Assembly (NCBI GenBank): GCA_023391635.1
Contig: JAEWAQ010000003.1
Span: 62,001-126,000, forward strand
Direction of reading: 5' to 3'
Source: Bacillota bacterium
GTDB taxonomy: Bacteria > Bacillota > Bacilli > Paenibacillales > Paenibacillaceae
Length of the DNA stretch: 64,000 bases
Of this stretch, positions 1 to 9,287 are shown piece after piece; within the stretch, counting starts at the first letter, position 1; each line of letters starts with the position of its first letter. The position numbers were made by a program, and so were the translations under genes. The notes below the pieces were generated by a model. The model was not told where the DNA came from. It ran no database searches and worked only from the letters and a program-made list of their open reading frames with translations.

Positions 1-248
1 TTATTTTGCTGTTACTCAAAATCGGCCATATTCTGGATCTCGGTTTCGAGCAAATCTACATCTTCCTGACGCCAGCCAATTTCCGCGTTGCCGACGTGCT
101 CGACACCTACACTTACCGCATCGGCATTATGAACGGCCAATACAGTCTGACGACGGCAATCGGATTATTCAAGTCCATCGTCGGCTTTTCATTGCTGCTC
201 GTCGCCAATCAAATCAGCAAATGGCTAACAGGAGAGGCATTATACTAG
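1..248 (+). CDS. sugar ABC transporter permease, C-terminal part (LplB type)
   Basis: C-terminal end of a gene whose 5' part lies outside the window. About 80 residues are visible, with a hydrophobic segment near the end (VGFSLLLVANQ) followed by a short cytoplasmic tail. The segment before it (ADVLDTYTYRIG, then an LTTAIGLFKS stretch) is typical of LplB-type carbohydrate permeases, in which the C-terminal part of the EAA-loop subunit reads like this. The next gene is the partner LplC-type permease, so together they should form the membrane channel of an oligosaccharide importer. The substrate-binding protein is not in the window and is probably upstream or distant. Confidence 0.75.
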   Translation, partial: ILLLLKIGHILDLGFEQIYIFLTPANFRVADVLDTYTYRIGIMNGQYSLTTAIGLFKSIVGFSLLLVANQISKWLTGEALY

Positions 249-262
249 GAGTTGAGATTGAG

Positions 263-1138
263 ATGATGAGAACGATCGGGGAGAAATGGTTTGACCTATT
301 CAACGCTGCGCTCCTGGTTCTGCTGAGCGCCTGTGTGCTGGTGCCGCTGCTGCACGTCGTCGCGGGCTCGCTTAGTTCTTCCTATGCATTGACGCATGCG
401 CAGGTCAAGCTGTGGCCGGTTGAACTGAACTTGAACAATTATTTTCTGGTCATCAAAAACACGCTGTTCTGGAATGCGTTCAAAATAACGGTGATTGTCG
501 TGCTGCTGGGCACGACGATCAATTTGGCGCTCACGACTATCACGGCATACCCGCTGTCGAAGCCGGATCTCAAAGGCCGCAAGCTGCTCATGCTGCTCAT
601 CGTCTTTACGATGATTTTCAATGCGCCGATGATTCCGACCTATCTGATCGTCAAGGCGCTTGGCATGATCAATACGATCTGGTCGCTCATTATTCCGACC
701 GCCATATCGGCCTTCAATCTTATTTTGTGCATCACGTTCTTCCGAAATTTACCCGCCGAATTGTTCGATGCCGCCAAGGTGGACGGCTTGTCGGAATACG
801 GAATCGTATGGAAAATCGTCGTGCCGTTGTCGGCTCCCATCCTGGTCACCTTGCTGTTGTTTTACGCTGTCGGCCATTGGAACAATTATGCCACGCCTTT
901 GCTCTATATTACAGACGCCGATTTGCGCACGCTCCAGCTTTACTTGTACGTGCTTGTCGCGCAGAACAATACGAACGATGCGTTGGCCAACTCGGGCGGG
1001 TTGGACCTGATCAATATTTCTCCGCAAGGTCTGCAAATGGCGACGATCGTTACGGCTACGCTTCCCATCGCGATCATATATCCGTTCTTGCAAAAACACT
1101 TTATGAAAGGGGCGCTGCTAGGTTCGGTCAAAGGATAG
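263..1138 (+). CDS. sugar ABC transporter permease (LplC/YtcP type)
   Basis: About 291 residues with roughly six hydrophobic segments and a clear EAA-loop (AAKVDGLSEYGIVWKIVVPL), the cytoplasmic contact to the ATPase in binding-protein-dependent importers. It ends with the family's usual KGALLGSVKG tail. It is the second permease of a carbohydrate importer with the truncated gene before it. I prefer the ATG at 263 because AGGAG lies about 12 bases upstream; an in-frame ATG at 221 would overlap the previous gene. No ATPase gene is nearby; importers of this class often borrow a shared MsmX-type ATPase, which is inference here. The downstream mannanase suggests manno-oligosaccharides as substrate. 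Confidence 0.88.
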   Translation: MMRTIGEKWFDLFNAALLVLLSACVLVPLLHVVAGSLSSSYALTHAQVKLWPVELNLNNYFLVIKNTLFWNAFKITVIVVLLGTTINLALTTITAYPLSKPDLKGRKLLMLLIVFTMIFNAPMIPTYLIVKALGMINTIWSLIIPTAISAFNLILCITFFRNLPAELFDAAKVDGLSEYGIVWKIVVPLSAPILVTLLLFYAVGHWNNYATPLLYITDADLRTLQLYLYVLVAQNNTNDALANSGGLDLINISPQGLQMATIVTATLPIAIIYPFLQKHFMKGALLGSVKG

Positions 1139-1205
1139 ACAACATGCGCTCGATCCCACATACTGAAGAGATCATCACGGGATGCGGAGGGCGTGTGCGG
1201 TGCAT

Positions 1206-3011
1206 ATGAAGGTTAAGTCCATCAAGTGGAAATTCATCATGATTCTGATCACCGTCATTACGCTCGCGACCGTCTCGATCGGTTGGTTCAGCTTTGACCG
1301 GACTTCCCAAAATATTATCAAGGATGTCGAACGCTTCAGCAGTCAAATTTTGACGCAGGCAAACTTGAACCTGGATCGGTATTATCGTGAATATGAGCAA
1401 GGGGTATTCCTGCTGGGGTCCAGCAGTGAATTCTCGAACTGGCTGCAGGCGGAGAAGGGAAAAACATCCGACGTCGTGTTACGGTTCCGCAAAGTGGAAG
1501 AGAAATACATCAATCCGCTCATTGCCAGCCATCCGGAGATCCTGTCGGTTACCTTGCTCAACGAGAACGGCAATGAAATGAACTATTCGCGCTCTCCCGG
1601 GCTAAGAGGCGGATATACCGCCATGACCGATCCGGAATTGCGCGATGTTCCGTTCGCCAAGCGGCTGACCGCCTATATTCATCGATCCGAGGATTACCTG
1701 GATAATGACGGGAAAATCGTAGAGACGCAAGTGATTTCACTGGTGAAGAAATTGGAATACGGGAGCGCGGTCGGCTATATCAAAATCGATATTTCTCTTG
1801 AGCCGACCTTGGCGATTCTGAATGAAATTCAACTGGGCGAGACCGGGATCGGATTTATCACGAATGAAGAAGGAGTCGTGATGGCCCATCCGAATCCATC
1901 CATGGTCATGACCCAGTTGGACGCCGAATGGACGAACAGGATGGCGCATGTTCCTTCGGGTGCATGGTTCCATAAGCCGACCGGGCGGATGGTCATTTTC
2001 GAAACGATCCCCTACACGAATTGGAAGAGCGTCGCCGCCGTTCCGTATAAGGAAATTGCCAAAAGCGTATTGCGCACGAGAAATATAACGATATGGATCG
2101 TAACGGCCAGCTTGCTCTTCGCAACACTGCTCGGGGTCGTGCTCTCTTCATCCATTACCGGTCGCATTTTGAAATTACGGCGGGTGATGACCCAGACACA
2201 ACTGGGCAATTTACAGGTAAGGGTGAAACTTGAGGGAGACGATGAAGTTACCGACCTCGGAAGATCCTACAATAAGCTATTGGATAATTTGGAGCAATCG
2301 ATTGAACAGCTCGCAGAGAGCCGGATGCATCAGCAGCAAGCAGTCCTGTCCATCCTGCAGTCGCAGATCAACTCACACTTCCTGTACAATGCACTGGAAT
2401 CGATTAACTCGATGGCTACGCTGGCGGAACATAATGAGATCAGCAGCACGACCTTGTCTCTGTCCAATATGCTTAGATATACGTCGAATTATCAGCATAC
2501 TCTCGTAACAATTAAAGAAGAGATGAATCATCTTCATGATTATCTGACGATCATGTCAACCTTATATCAAGACGAGATTAGCTGGGAATTCCATGTTCCT
2601 GCGAGTATGGAGGACGGGGTATGTTTGAAGGCGATTTTGCAGCCGATCGTGGAAAATTCGATCAAGCATGGTCTTGAGACGACAGGCAACGCTGTGCATG
2701 TGATCGTCAGCGCAAGCTCAATAAGGAATGAGCTCTTCCAAATTACGATTCGGGATAACGGCGCCGGTTTCACGGCAGACAGACTCGCGGAAATCAGGAA
2801 CCGGCTGGACGAGGCCTCCAGAATCGATAACTACAAGCATCAGAAGACACTTGGCCTATCGAATGTTCATTACAGATTGAAGATGTCGTACCCGAATACG
2901 CAAGCTGGGCTGGAGGTTGATTGTCCGATAACCGGCGGAGCGCTCATTACCTTAGCATTCCCAATCAGCATAGCTGATAAGTCCACTAGGCAGGAGCTGG
3001 AAACCTCATGA
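1206..3011 (+). CDS. sensor histidine kinase, YesM type
   Basis: Membrane-bound two-component kinase of about 601 residues. Visible parts in order: N-terminal membrane segment (about 7-27), a large extracytoplasmic sensor region, a second membrane segment (about 290-315, ITIWIVTASLLFATLLGVVL), a HAMP linker, the His_kinase domain with phosphoacceptor His391 in INSHFLYNALESI, and a C-terminal ATPase domain with the N-box ENSIKHGL and a DNGAGF box. It overlaps the response regulator by four bases (ATGA). Start choice is open: ATG 1206, or GTG 1200, which sits nine bases after GGAGG; ATG 1182 has no good ribosome site. Presumably senses extracellular sugar for the adjacent importer and mannanase (inference from context). 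Confidence 0.9.
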   Translation: MKVKSIKWKFIMILITVITLATVSIGWFSFDRTSQNIIKDVERFSSQILTQANLNLDRYYREYEQGVFLLGSSSEFSNWLQAEKGKTSDVVLRFRKVEEKYINPLIASHPEILSVTLLNENGNEMNYSRSPGLRGGYTAMTDPELRDVPFAKRLTAYIHRSEDYLDNDGKIVETQVISLVKKLEYGSAVGYIKIDISLEPTLAILNEIQLGETGIGFITNEEGVVMAHPNPSMVMTQLDAEWTNRMAHVPSGAWFHKPTGRMVIFETIPYTNWKSVAAVPYKEIAKSVLRTRNITIWIVTASLLFATLLGVVLSSSITGRILKLRRVMTQTQLGNLQVRVKLEGDDEVTDLGRSYNKLLDNLEQSIEQLAESRMHQQQAVLSILQSQINSHFLYNALESINSMATLAEHNEISSTTLSLSNMLRYTSNYQHTLVTIKEEMNHLHDYLTIMSTLYQDEISWEFHVPASMEDGVCLKAILQPIVENSIKHGLETTGNAVHVIVSASSIRNELFQITIRDNGAGFTADRLAEIRNRLDEASRIDNYKHQKTLGLSNVHYRLKMSYPNTQAGLEVDCPITGGALITLAFPISIADKSTRQELETS

Positions 3012-4096
3012 ATCGTGTTCTCATCGTAGATAATTCACCTCTGATTCGCAGCAGCCTGAGCAAGCAAGTGGAGCAATGGTACGATTGCTACAGGGTTGCG
3101 GGCACAGCCGCGAATGGCCAATCGGCGCTGGATTGGTTAGAGAGGAACTATGCGGACATCTGCATCACAGATGTGAGAATGCCGGTGATGGATGGGATTG
3201 AGCTCCTGAGACAGATTCGCGGACGTTATCCGTGGATGGTTGTAGTCATGGTGTCGAGCTATGATGAGTTTGCTTATGCCAAGGAGAGTATTCAACTCGA
3301 AGCCATTGATTATATTCTGAAGCCGGTGGACCGCGAGTTGCTGTATTCGACGCTGGAGAAGTCGCATGACAGGCTGCAGCAAGCCAAGTTCAACGAAGCG
3401 CACAAGCTGCTCCTTCAGCAATTGCCTAGTCACCGGGATATGCTGGGCAAGTGGAGGGAGTATATCAAAACAACGAATCTGGAGGATATGCCCATCCTCA
3501 TTGTAGATACGCTGGATATGCTCACTGAATGGACCGAGGAGCGTTATTATTTGTTAAATGCGCTATCCATGGCTTGGCTGTATCTTCTCGCTGAGGAGAT
3601 GAAGCTGGAGCAAGTGGAAATTACGTTATCGGAAGGAATAGATCAAGGATTTGGCGAGCCGTTGCTTCCTTGCGAAAAGGTTAAGTTCTATTTTCGCGTA
3701 TGTGCAGTGAGACGGCTGGAAGAGGGTGCGCAGACCTTCCTGACGAATGCGAGAAACATAATAGAGCATTCCAATCGCAAGGTAATTGATCAGATTAAGG
3801 AATATCTGACGAAGCACTTTATGGAGAAGCTGGATTATCAACTGCTAGCGTCATCCATTATGCTTAGCCGCAATTATATGGCGGATCTGTTCAAGCAGGA
3901 GACAGGGATGACCATTGGCAGCTACCTTGTGCACCTGCGTATGGAAGAGGCCAAGCATTTGCTGCAGAACACGATGCTGAAGACATATGAGATCGCGCAT
4001 CAGGTGGGATATGAGGATTATGATCACTTCGCCAAGATTTACAAGAAGTACTGCGGCTTCACCCCCATGGAGTATCGGAAGCGATTAGGAATATAG
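3008..4096 (+). CDS. response regulator with AraC-type DNA-binding domain, YesN type
   Basis: Receiver domain at about 1-120 with the phosphoacceptor Asp55 in ITDVRMPVMDG, a conserved switch Ser/Lys region (VSSYDE, LKPVD), a middle region of about 130 residues, and a C-terminal AraC double helix-turn-helix at about 262-360 (AHQVGYEDYDHFAKIYKKYCG, the second recognition helix). The usual DD acidic pair reads D8-N9 here, a small deviation. Translationally coupled to the kinase before it. Family role: transcriptional activator of carbohydrate uptake and degradation genes; the likely targets are the permeases, the SGNH gene and the mannanase around it. Confidence 0.92.
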   Translation: MNRVLIVDNSPLIRSSLSKQVEQWYDCYRVAGTAANGQSALDWLERNYADICITDVRMPVMDGIELLRQIRGRYPWMVVVMVSSYDEFAYAKESIQLEAIDYILKPVDRELLYSTLEKSHDRLQQAKFNEAHKLLLQQLPSHRDMLGKWREYIKTTNLEDMPILIVDTLDMLTEWTEERYYLLNALSMAWLYLLAEEMKLEQVEITLSEGIDQGFGEPLLPCEKVKFYFRVCAVRRLEEGAQTFLTNARNIIEHSNRKVIDQIKEYLTKHFMEKLDYQLLASSIMLSRNYMADLFKQETGMTIGSYLVHLRMEEAKHLLQNTMLKTYEIAHQVGYEDYDHFAKIYKKYCGFTPMEYRKRLGI

Positions 4097-4145
4097 CTAG
4101 CTGGAGTTGGACATCTAGATGAAGGAAGATTGGAGTGACAGCTGA

Positions 4146-5279
4146 GTGGAGATGTGGAAGGTGCATCAGCATCGCGGCAGCTTGAACAGGACATGGAGGA
4201 AACTGCAGGATGGGAAGCTGACTGTCGGATTCATCGGCGGCTCGATTACCGCGCATCAATATTCAGCGCATACTTGGGCAGAGCCTGTCTTGCGCTGGTT
4301 CACTCATCAATATCCGCAGACTAGGATTAATGCTGTGAATACAGCGATTGGAGCGACAGGAAGCGATCTGGGTTTATTTCGCGTTGACGGAGAGCTGATT
4401 AATCGCGATTGTGACTTGGTCTTCGTCGAGTACATTGTGAACGATTATGCAACAGACTCCGAGCGGAGGCTGCGCGTGTGGGAAGGCTTGATCCGTAAGC
4501 TGAAGGCTGATTCTGCTCGTGAGATCGTAATCGTGTATACGTTCAGTCAACCGATGTATGAGGACATGGCTGCTCAAAAAGTGCCGTCTCCGATCCAAGA
4601 GATTGAGCAGCTTGCAACGCACTACGACATTGGATCAGTCTGGGCAGGGTTGCATGCCTGGAATGAAGTGAGAGCAGGATTGCTGAAGTGGGACGAGTGG
4701 TTGCCGGACGGGCTGCATCCTATGCATCGCGGCAGTTTGAGCTATGGGCAGAGCGTGATTGCCTACCTGGAGCGGGAGTTCGAGAATGCGGCTGCTCGCG
4801 CGGAACTGGATGAAAACTCAGATTATGATGCAGAGTCGACGTTTCGAGCATTTCCTGTGCCTTATAGCATGAATCATTATGAGCGTACCGGCTTCGTGCC
4901 GTTCGATGAGGTGACTACCGAAGGTCCTTGGCTTATTCATCATTCCGCCAGCCTGCCGGCATGGTGCGGTCGAATGCTCTGTACGGCGGCGATTGGCGCT
5001 AAGCTTTCATTCGCCTTCGTGGGGCGCGGAGCGGTCATCACTCATGTACACAGTAAGCGATCCGCTGAATTCTTATATCGTGTCGATCGGGAAGAATGGC
5101 AGGCTTCCAATCGCACCCGAAGTGAATTCCTGTGGGACGATGGCAGACCGCATGTGTATTGGCTGGCGGAGAATCTGATGTGCGGCGTGCATCATGTGGA
5201 GCTTGAAGTAACGCAGGGCAATGGACCGAGATGTACGGGGACTGACTTCCATTTGATGCATATCGGTGTTATCAAATAA
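4146..5279 (+). CDS. SGNH/GDSL hydrolase, probable carbohydrate esterase
   Basis: About 377 residues, no signal peptide, so probably cytoplasmic. SGNH blocks are visible: Ser33 in IGGSIT (block I), Gly in GATGSD (block II), Asn in VEYIVNDYA (block III), and Asp188/His191 in DGLHP (block V). A C-terminal region of about 130 residues looks beta-rich and may be a jelly-roll accessory domain. Start is GTG 4146, ten bases after GGAG; ATG 4152 is an alternative. Sitting between a sugar-sensing two-component system and a GH26 mannanase, it is plausibly a deacetylase of imported acetylated manno-oligosaccharides. The hydrolase family is firm; the substrate is inference. Confidence 0.8.
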   Translation: MEMWKVHQHRGSLNRTWRKLQDGKLTVGFIGGSITAHQYSAHTWAEPVLRWFTHQYPQTRINAVNTAIGATGSDLGLFRVDGELINRDCDLVFVEYIVNDYATDSERRLRVWEGLIRKLKADSAREIVIVYTFSQPMYEDMAAQKVPSPIQEIEQLATHYDIGSVWAGLHAWNEVRAGLLKWDEWLPDGLHPMHRGSLSYGQSVIAYLEREFENAAARAELDENSDYDAESTFRAFPVPYSMNHYERTGFVPFDEVTTEGPWLIHHSASLPAWCGRMLCTAAIGAKLSFAFVGRGAVITHVHSKRSAEFLYRVDREEWQASNRTRSEFLWDDGRPHVYWLAENLMCGVHHVELEVTQGNGPRCTGTDFHLMHIGVIK

Positions 5280-5306
5280 AATTTTATCGATGGGAGGCTT
5301 GTTGAA

Positions 5307-8300
5307 ATGCGTAAATTTCCAATGATTGTGTTAGCGCTTACATTATTAATGGGTTTCGCTTTACCCGTTACGGCGCAACGGGCCATGATACCGGAACCCG
5401 GGCCCGAGCCGAACTATGATCTTGAAGTGTATACATTCGATCAAGATCTGGAGGGCTGGCAGTTCCGCAGCGCTTACCAGGCTGCAACAGGTACGCCTGC
5501 GATTGAACATTCCACAGCATTAGGGAATGGCGCTCTCAAGATCAATGCTGAGATTACAGCGCTCTCTAACTGGCAGGAATTCAAGCTGTCCAGGAATATC
5601 GCAAGCATTGGACAGGCGACAACCGTGAGCTTCGATGTGTATATGGATATGTCACTAATCGATATTGGACTGTATGGCGCCAGCAAGATCAAGCCGTATA
5701 TTGCAATCGATCCAGGCTGGATCAAGTTCGGACAGAATGAGAGCGTATCTACTGTGAATGCTCTCGAGCGAGTAATAGTTGACGGTAAGGAATATGGGAA
5801 GATGAGTGTGCTCAGCAGATTGATCGGAGGTCATGAAGCAGGAGCGCAATTGAATATTAATATCTTATCAGATGGTTTGATATACACAGGGCCTATCTAT
5901 ATAGATAACGTGAAGGTGCGCAATGCGCCGTTCGGCGGGGGAACCGGCGGGGAGCCGGATGTGCTGCCGGATAATGACCAGACGCCGATCAGCACTTCCG
6001 GCTTCGATATCAGTCCCGTAAAGCTGGTAGATGAGCATGCGACAGCGGAGACAAGATCGCTATTCGCATACTTGAAAAATATTAGCGGAGATCATCTCTT
6101 GTTCGGTCATCAGAATTCCACAACTCGAGGCGCAACAATCACGCAGAATAATGGCACACAATCCGATGTATTCAACTCGGTCGGCGCATTCCCGGCAGTC
6201 TATGGGTGGGATACAAACTCAATTGAGGGAATAGAGCCGCCTTATTCCGTTCCTGCTCTGCAAGCGGCTATGAGATTAGCCTACGAGCGAGATGGGATTA
6301 TTGCACTCAGCGCTCATATGCCTAACTTCGTTAGCGGGGGTAATTTCTACGATACAACTAGAGCAGTTGAACATATACTGCCGGGTGGAAGCGCGCATCA
6401 GCAGTTTCTGAACTATCTGGATATGATCGCGAATTTCGCGAATACGCTGGTAGATTCGGAAGGCACGCCTATTCCGGTGATATTCAGACCATTCCATGAG
6501 CATAACGGGAGTTGGTTCTGGTGGGGAGCATCACATGTTAAGAATGACGAGTATATCACGATCTATCGTTTCACAGTAGAGTATCTGAGAGATGTGAAGG
6601 GGGTTGGCAACTTCCTGTATGCATTCTCGCCTAATGGATTCTTCAATGGGGATCCGGAACAATACTTATACCGCTATCCTGGCGATGAATATGTTGACGT
6701 GTTGGGATTCGATATCTACGATGGCAGTTATAATCAGATCTTCAGAGATGAGCTCGTGCAGGATGCGGCTATGCTGACTCAACTTGCTGCTTCCAAGGGC
6801 AAGATTGCCGCATTGACAGAAGCTGGTGTGCGTAATGGACACACTGTAAGCGGCAATCCGAATTTGAACTGGTGGTCGGAATGGCTGGAGGATGTCAAGG
6901 CTGATCCTAATGCGAGGAAGCTGGCCTACATTCTCACTTGGACGAACAGTTCAGGCAATGCCTTCTGGGTACCTTATCGCAATCATCCTGTGTTCGGCAA
7001 CAATGAGATGTTAGATGACTTCATTAATTTCTACAATGACGACTACACCGCATTCGGTGATCAATTGACAGGCGTCTATGATCTGAATGTGCAAGCAAGC
7101 ACAGCTGCATCGCCGCATATGCATATCGTAAGCCCTGTGAATAATCGAATTGTGAGCGGGCCGATTACCATTCGGGCAGGAGCTTACAATGAGGTAGTTA
7201 CAAGTGTCAGTTATTCTATTAATGGCGGACTAGAGATTGCGATGCCGTTCAATCCTGTCTCCGGCTATTATGAAGCGGAGTGGACGCCATTAGCAGAACA
7301 GAATCAAGAGACATTGCTCATCGCGGTCAAGGTCAATTTCTCGAATAATACGCAGCTTGAGCAGCAATCGCAAGTTATCGTTCTCATGGATACGGTCAAG
7401 AAAGAGTTCTTGTTCTCGGATGCGAGCGAGGTCGGCACATTCTCAAATGGAGGCGTGTATAAGGCGGCATTTGGTACGCCAGCTATTCAGCATAATGAAG
7501 TGTTAGGAGCATTGCAGGTGAATGCGGATATCAGCGGTGTGAATGTCACCGAGGCGTGGCAGGAGCTTAAGCTGAAGATCGGCCAGATTCAGAATGTAGT
7601 GGCTCTGTCTGATGTCGACAAGGTAACGTTTGATATGTTGATTCCAGAAGCTGCTCTGCCGACTTCCTTGAATCAAGATGAGGCGAAGCTGCTCCCGAAT
7701 ATATATCTCTTCCCGAATATAGCGGTGAAGTATGGCAGATCGAATCCGCAGGTGAAGCTGTCTGATCTGCCTAGAGTGACTGTGAACGGCGCTGTGTATG
7801 CCAAGCATTCAGTCAGTATCGATCTGACTGGCGATGACAAGAAAACTGCAACAGATCTGGTGATCTCACTAGTATCTAACAAACTGGCATATACAGGTCC
7901 AATCTACCTGGATAATCTCCAATTTATTGATGTTGCAGAAGGAATCGTAACTGATCCGAGTATGATCGACAATTTCGAATCGTATGATGGTGATGCTATC
8001 GCATTAAGAGAAGCATTCCCCAGCACAGGAGATTTCAATGTACTCTCTCTTGCCGAGTCTCCTAAGCATAATGGGCTCTATGCAATGAGATACAATTATC
8101 ATCTTGGATCTAATGGATATACAGGAATCCTCAAGCCGCTGTCAGGTGCAGATTGGAGTGTATATGATAAGCTTCAGCTCTGGTACAAGCCTGATGGCTC
8201 CGGTCAGAAGCTGGTCATTCAGATCAAGGCGCTAGGCATGTCATTCGAGTACTATCCATCGCTAACAGGCACGGAAGCGCAGCTGCTCGAAATTCCGTTC

Positions 8301-9020
8301 AGCGCATTCCATCCAGCGGCTTATGAGGCGAATCAGAGCGCTACGCTCGATGCGATTGCATTACGAAGTATAGAGCGCTTCGGGATCTATGTGAATGCGT
8401 CCAGTCCGGGGTATACGGGAAGCGGGACGCTGTATTTCGATGATATCCAGTTGTTGGATGGCGGCAGCGAGCCGGAAGAGCCGGTGGAGCCAGTGGGAAA
8501 TTGGGTGGCAGCACGGTCTTATGACTTCGAGGAAGACTCGACAGGTTGGAGCGGCTATGGGAATAGCGGTCAATCCTATTATGCGGGAGCTCTGCATAGC
8601 ACAGATCTCAGTCGAGCAGGCAATAACGGGGCGTTTCGTGTGAATGTGAATTATACTGGCAACAGCACGGAGCAAGTGTTTGCCAAGGTGAAGTTTGATG
8701 CGGCTACTGCCATGAACCAGTATCAGAAGATTGAATATGAATTGTACTTGCCTGTTGCCATGATGGCTAGCGGTACATTCAAAGTAAGAACCGTGTTCGA
8801 TACGCCATGGAACTCATCGCTGGAGCCGTATTATACGGCGAATGCAGAAGAGATTGTTACAATTAATGGTGTGAACTATTGCCGTATATTCAGAAGTGTG
8901 GCGGTTCCGAATACGGCCGGCAGTCACCAAGCGATTACCATTGTACTAGAAGCAGGTTCCAAAACTTATACGGGACCGATTTATCTGGACAATGTGAAGT
9001 TCCTTACGTTAGAAGAGTAA
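5307..9020 (+). CDS. secreted multimodular beta-mannanase, GH26
   Basis: 1237 residues. Order: signal peptide (about 1-23, ending LPVTA), a CBM27-like carbohydrate-binding domain (about 35-212), a Gly/Pro linker, a GH26 catalytic domain (about 240-590), an Ig-like module (about 605-695), a second CBM27-like domain (about 698-880), a CBM11-like domain (about 895-1050) and a final beta-sandwich domain (about 1060-1237). In GH26, Glu398 in RPFHEHNG is the expected acid/base and Glu505 in LTEAG the expected nucleophile. It should cleave internal beta-1,4-mannosyl bonds of mannan or glucomannan outside the cell. GC content and codon choice are visibly lower than in the genes after 9.2 kb. No sortase or SLH anchor seen, so probably released. 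Confidence 0.88.
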   Translation: MRKFPMIVLALTLLMGFALPVTAQRAMIPEPGPEPNYDLEVYTFDQDLEGWQFRSAYQAATGTPAIEHSTALGNGALKINAEITALSNWQEFKLSRNIASIGQATTVSFDVYMDMSLIDIGLYGASKIKPYIAIDPGWIKFGQNESVSTVNALERVIVDGKEYGKMSVLSRLIGGHEAGAQLNINILSDGLIYTGPIYIDNVKVRNAPFGGGTGGEPDVLPDNDQTPISTSGFDISPVKLVDEHATAETRSLFAYLKNISGDHLLFGHQNSTTRGATITQNNGTQSDVFNSVGAFPAVYGWDTNSIEGIEPPYSVPALQAAMRLAYERDGIIALSAHMPNFVSGGNFYDTTRAVEHILPGGSAHQQFLNYLDMIANFANTLVDSEGTPIPVIFRPFHEHNGSWFWWGASHVKNDEYITIYRFTVEYLRDVKGVGNFLYAFSPNGFFNGDPEQYLYRYPGDEYVDVLGFDIYDGSYNQIFRDELVQDAAMLTQLAASKGKIAALTEAGVRNGHTVSGNPNLNWWSEWLEDVKADPNARKLAYILTWTNSSGNAFWVPYRNHPVFGNNEMLDDFINFYNDDYTAFGDQLTGVYDLNVQASTAASPHMHIVSPVNNRIVSGPITIRAGAYNEVVTSVSYSINGGLEIAMPFNPVSGYYEAEWTPLAEQNQETLLIAVKVNFSNNTQLEQQSQVIVLMDTVKKEFLFSDASEVGTFSNGGVYKAAFGTPAIQHNEVLGALQVNADISGVNVTEAWQELKLKIGQIQNVVALSDVDKVTFDMLIPEAALPTSLNQDEAKLLPNIYLFPNIAVKYGRSNPQVKLSDLPRVTVNGAVYAKHSVSIDLTGDDKKTATDLVISLVSNKLAYTGPIYLDNLQFIDVAEGIVTDPSMIDNFESYDGDAIALREAFPSTGDFNVLSLAESPKHNGLYAMRYNYHLGSNGYTGILKPLSGADWSVYDKLQLWYKPDGSGQKLVIQIKALGMSFEYYPSLTGTEAQLLEIPFSAFHPAAYEANQSATLDAIALRSIERFGIYVNASSPGYTGSGTLYFDDIQLLDGGSEPEEPVEPVGNWVAARSYDFEEDSTGWSGYGNSGQSYYAGALHSTDLSRAGNNGAFRVNVNYTGNSTEQVFAKVKFDAATAMNQYQKIEYELYLPVAMMASGTFKVRTVFDTPWNSSLEPYYTANAEEIVTINGVNYCRIFRSVAVPNTAGSHQAITIVLEAGSKTYTGPIYLDNVKFLTLEE

Positions 9021-9151
9021 AGGCAGCGAGTTGTTTTGTCTGATCGATACAGGTCTCCGTAAAATAATTGGTATTCGAGACCGATTCGTACGGCCGGAAA
9101 TCCGGCTGTCGGGCGACGGAGAATAACCTTATTGTCAGGCGCTTGCGAACA

Positions 9152-9192
9152 AGCCCGTACGGCATGTGGATCCTGTTCCGGCCGTACGGGCT
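9152..9192. repeat. 12-bp perfect inverted repeat
   Basis: Arms at 9152-9163 (AGCCCGTACGGC) and 9181-9192 are exact reverse complements with a 17-base spacer. A shorter related motif, CGTACGGCCGG, lies near 9087. It lies between the mannanase stop and the lutA promoter and is not followed by a convincing T-run, so it may be a weak terminator for the mannanase transcript or a protein-binding site. The rest of 9021-9287 contains no gene that I can support. Confidence 0.55.
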
Positions 9193-9201
9193 AAATTTCT
9201 C

Positions 9202-9243
9202 TTGCCAAACATGTCTGACAACCTGATAATAAGATTAGTCAGA
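9202..9243 (+). promoter_or_regulatory. lutABC promoter with probable operator
   Basis: A sigma-A promoter fits here: TTGCCA at 9202-9207, 17-base spacer, GATAAT at 9225-9230, about 45-50 bases before the lutA ribosome site. TCTGAC (9214-9219) and GTCAGA (9238-9243) are inverted around the -10 box, and a third TTGTCAG half-site lies at about 9132. Such a placement would suit repression by the GntR/FCD regulator encoded at the end of the operon; that link is inference. Confidence 0.55.
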
Positions 9244-9287
9244 TTAACGCATAGAAAGCCACATTTTCCTAAAGAGGTGCCAAGCGC

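Noticed and set aside
9152..9192. Attachment site or terminal repeat of a mobile element at the edge of the mannan locus
   Set aside because: No matching copy was seen on the other side, no integrase or transposase is present, and a simple hairpin explains it.
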